Source of the DNA: Xenophilus sp. AP218F
GTDB lineage: Bacteria > Pseudomonadota > Gammaproteobacteria > Burkholderiales > Chromobacteriaceae
Assembly: GCA_002213445.1 (NCBI GenBank)
Contig: NJIE01000031.1
Span: 1 to 64,000 of the forward strand
Reading direction: 5' to 3'
Length of the DNA stretch: 64,000 nt
Positions 63,981 to 64,000 of this stretch are shown one piece after another. Every line of letters starts with the position of its first letter. Positions within the stretch are counted from its first letter, which is position 1. The translations under genes and the position numbers were made by a program. Below the pieces are notes generated by a model. The model searched no databases and was not told the origin of the DNA. It worked only from the letters and a program-made list of their open reading frames with translations.

Positions 63981-64000
63981 TCGGTATTGTCGTAGAAGGC

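Overview
The window looks like a chromosomal segment of a high-G+C betaproteobacterium of the Neisseriales, most like Chromobacterium or a close relative. I infer this from the base composition, the Neisseriales-like neighbourhood polA / LOG protein / DUF2782 / thrB, the polymyxin-resistance (arn) cluster, several chemoreceptors and the many LysR and MFS pairs. Most of it is dense, ordinary core and accessory chromosome with 63 protein genes, one relic gene and one tRNA. I see no rRNA, CRISPR array, intact insertion sequence or prophage.

Region by region. 1-450: a gene-poor edge with short repeated TGACAGACTTTATTC-like sites that resemble the transposase-binding sites at the ends of Tn7/Tn5053-type transposons, plus a 32-codon relic of an addiction-module antidote. 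641-3069: a small exported protein and an exported amidohydrolase. 3374-7213: a sigma-54 activator divergent from dimethylarginine dimethylaminohydrolase and an ArcD-like antiporter, with an exact -24/-12 promoter between them; together these form a methylarginine-use module. 7470-12576: two chemoreceptors (one membrane-bound, one soluble PAS-PAS) around a LysR/oxidoreductase pair. 12649-13853: tRNA-Tyr and a nucleoid-associated protein. 13909-21245: a seven-gene leftward arn cluster for adding 4-amino-4-deoxyarabinose to lipid A, in which ArnA is present as two separate single-domain proteins. 21371-26333: hemF, an outer-membrane barrel, an alpha/beta hydrolase with a cysteine nucleophile, and an RstAB-like two-component system. 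26527-31894: cstA-ybdD, a cupin, the yeiE/yeiH pair and a low-G+C orphan gene.

31966-36686: a complete EmrAB-type tripartite efflux operon with its MarR-family regulator and two matching palindromic operator candidates. 36786-43543: arsC-like, Bcr/CflA-type MFS, thrB, DUF2782, LOG and polA. 43735-46472: five overlapping type IV minor-pilin genes (fimT, pilV, pilW, pilX, pilE-like). 46492-50116: lysozyme inhibitor coupled to AmpG, a Pmp3-like peptide, and metX-metW. 50276-54387: small membrane protein, YhcC-type radical SAM protein, msrPQ, ybaK and a periplasmic binding protein. 54452-57729: an ftrABCD ferrous-iron uptake operon with Fur-box-like sites. 57943-63980: asnB, a fosmidomycin-resistance-type MFS with divergent AraC regulator, wrbA and a YihY-family membrane protein.

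The clearest working units are the methylarginine module, the arn cluster, the Emr pump with its operators, and the iron-regulated Ftr system. The least explained parts are the left edge, the orphan gene at 31562-31894 and the intergenic inverted repeats at 19026-19127 and 61971-62055.
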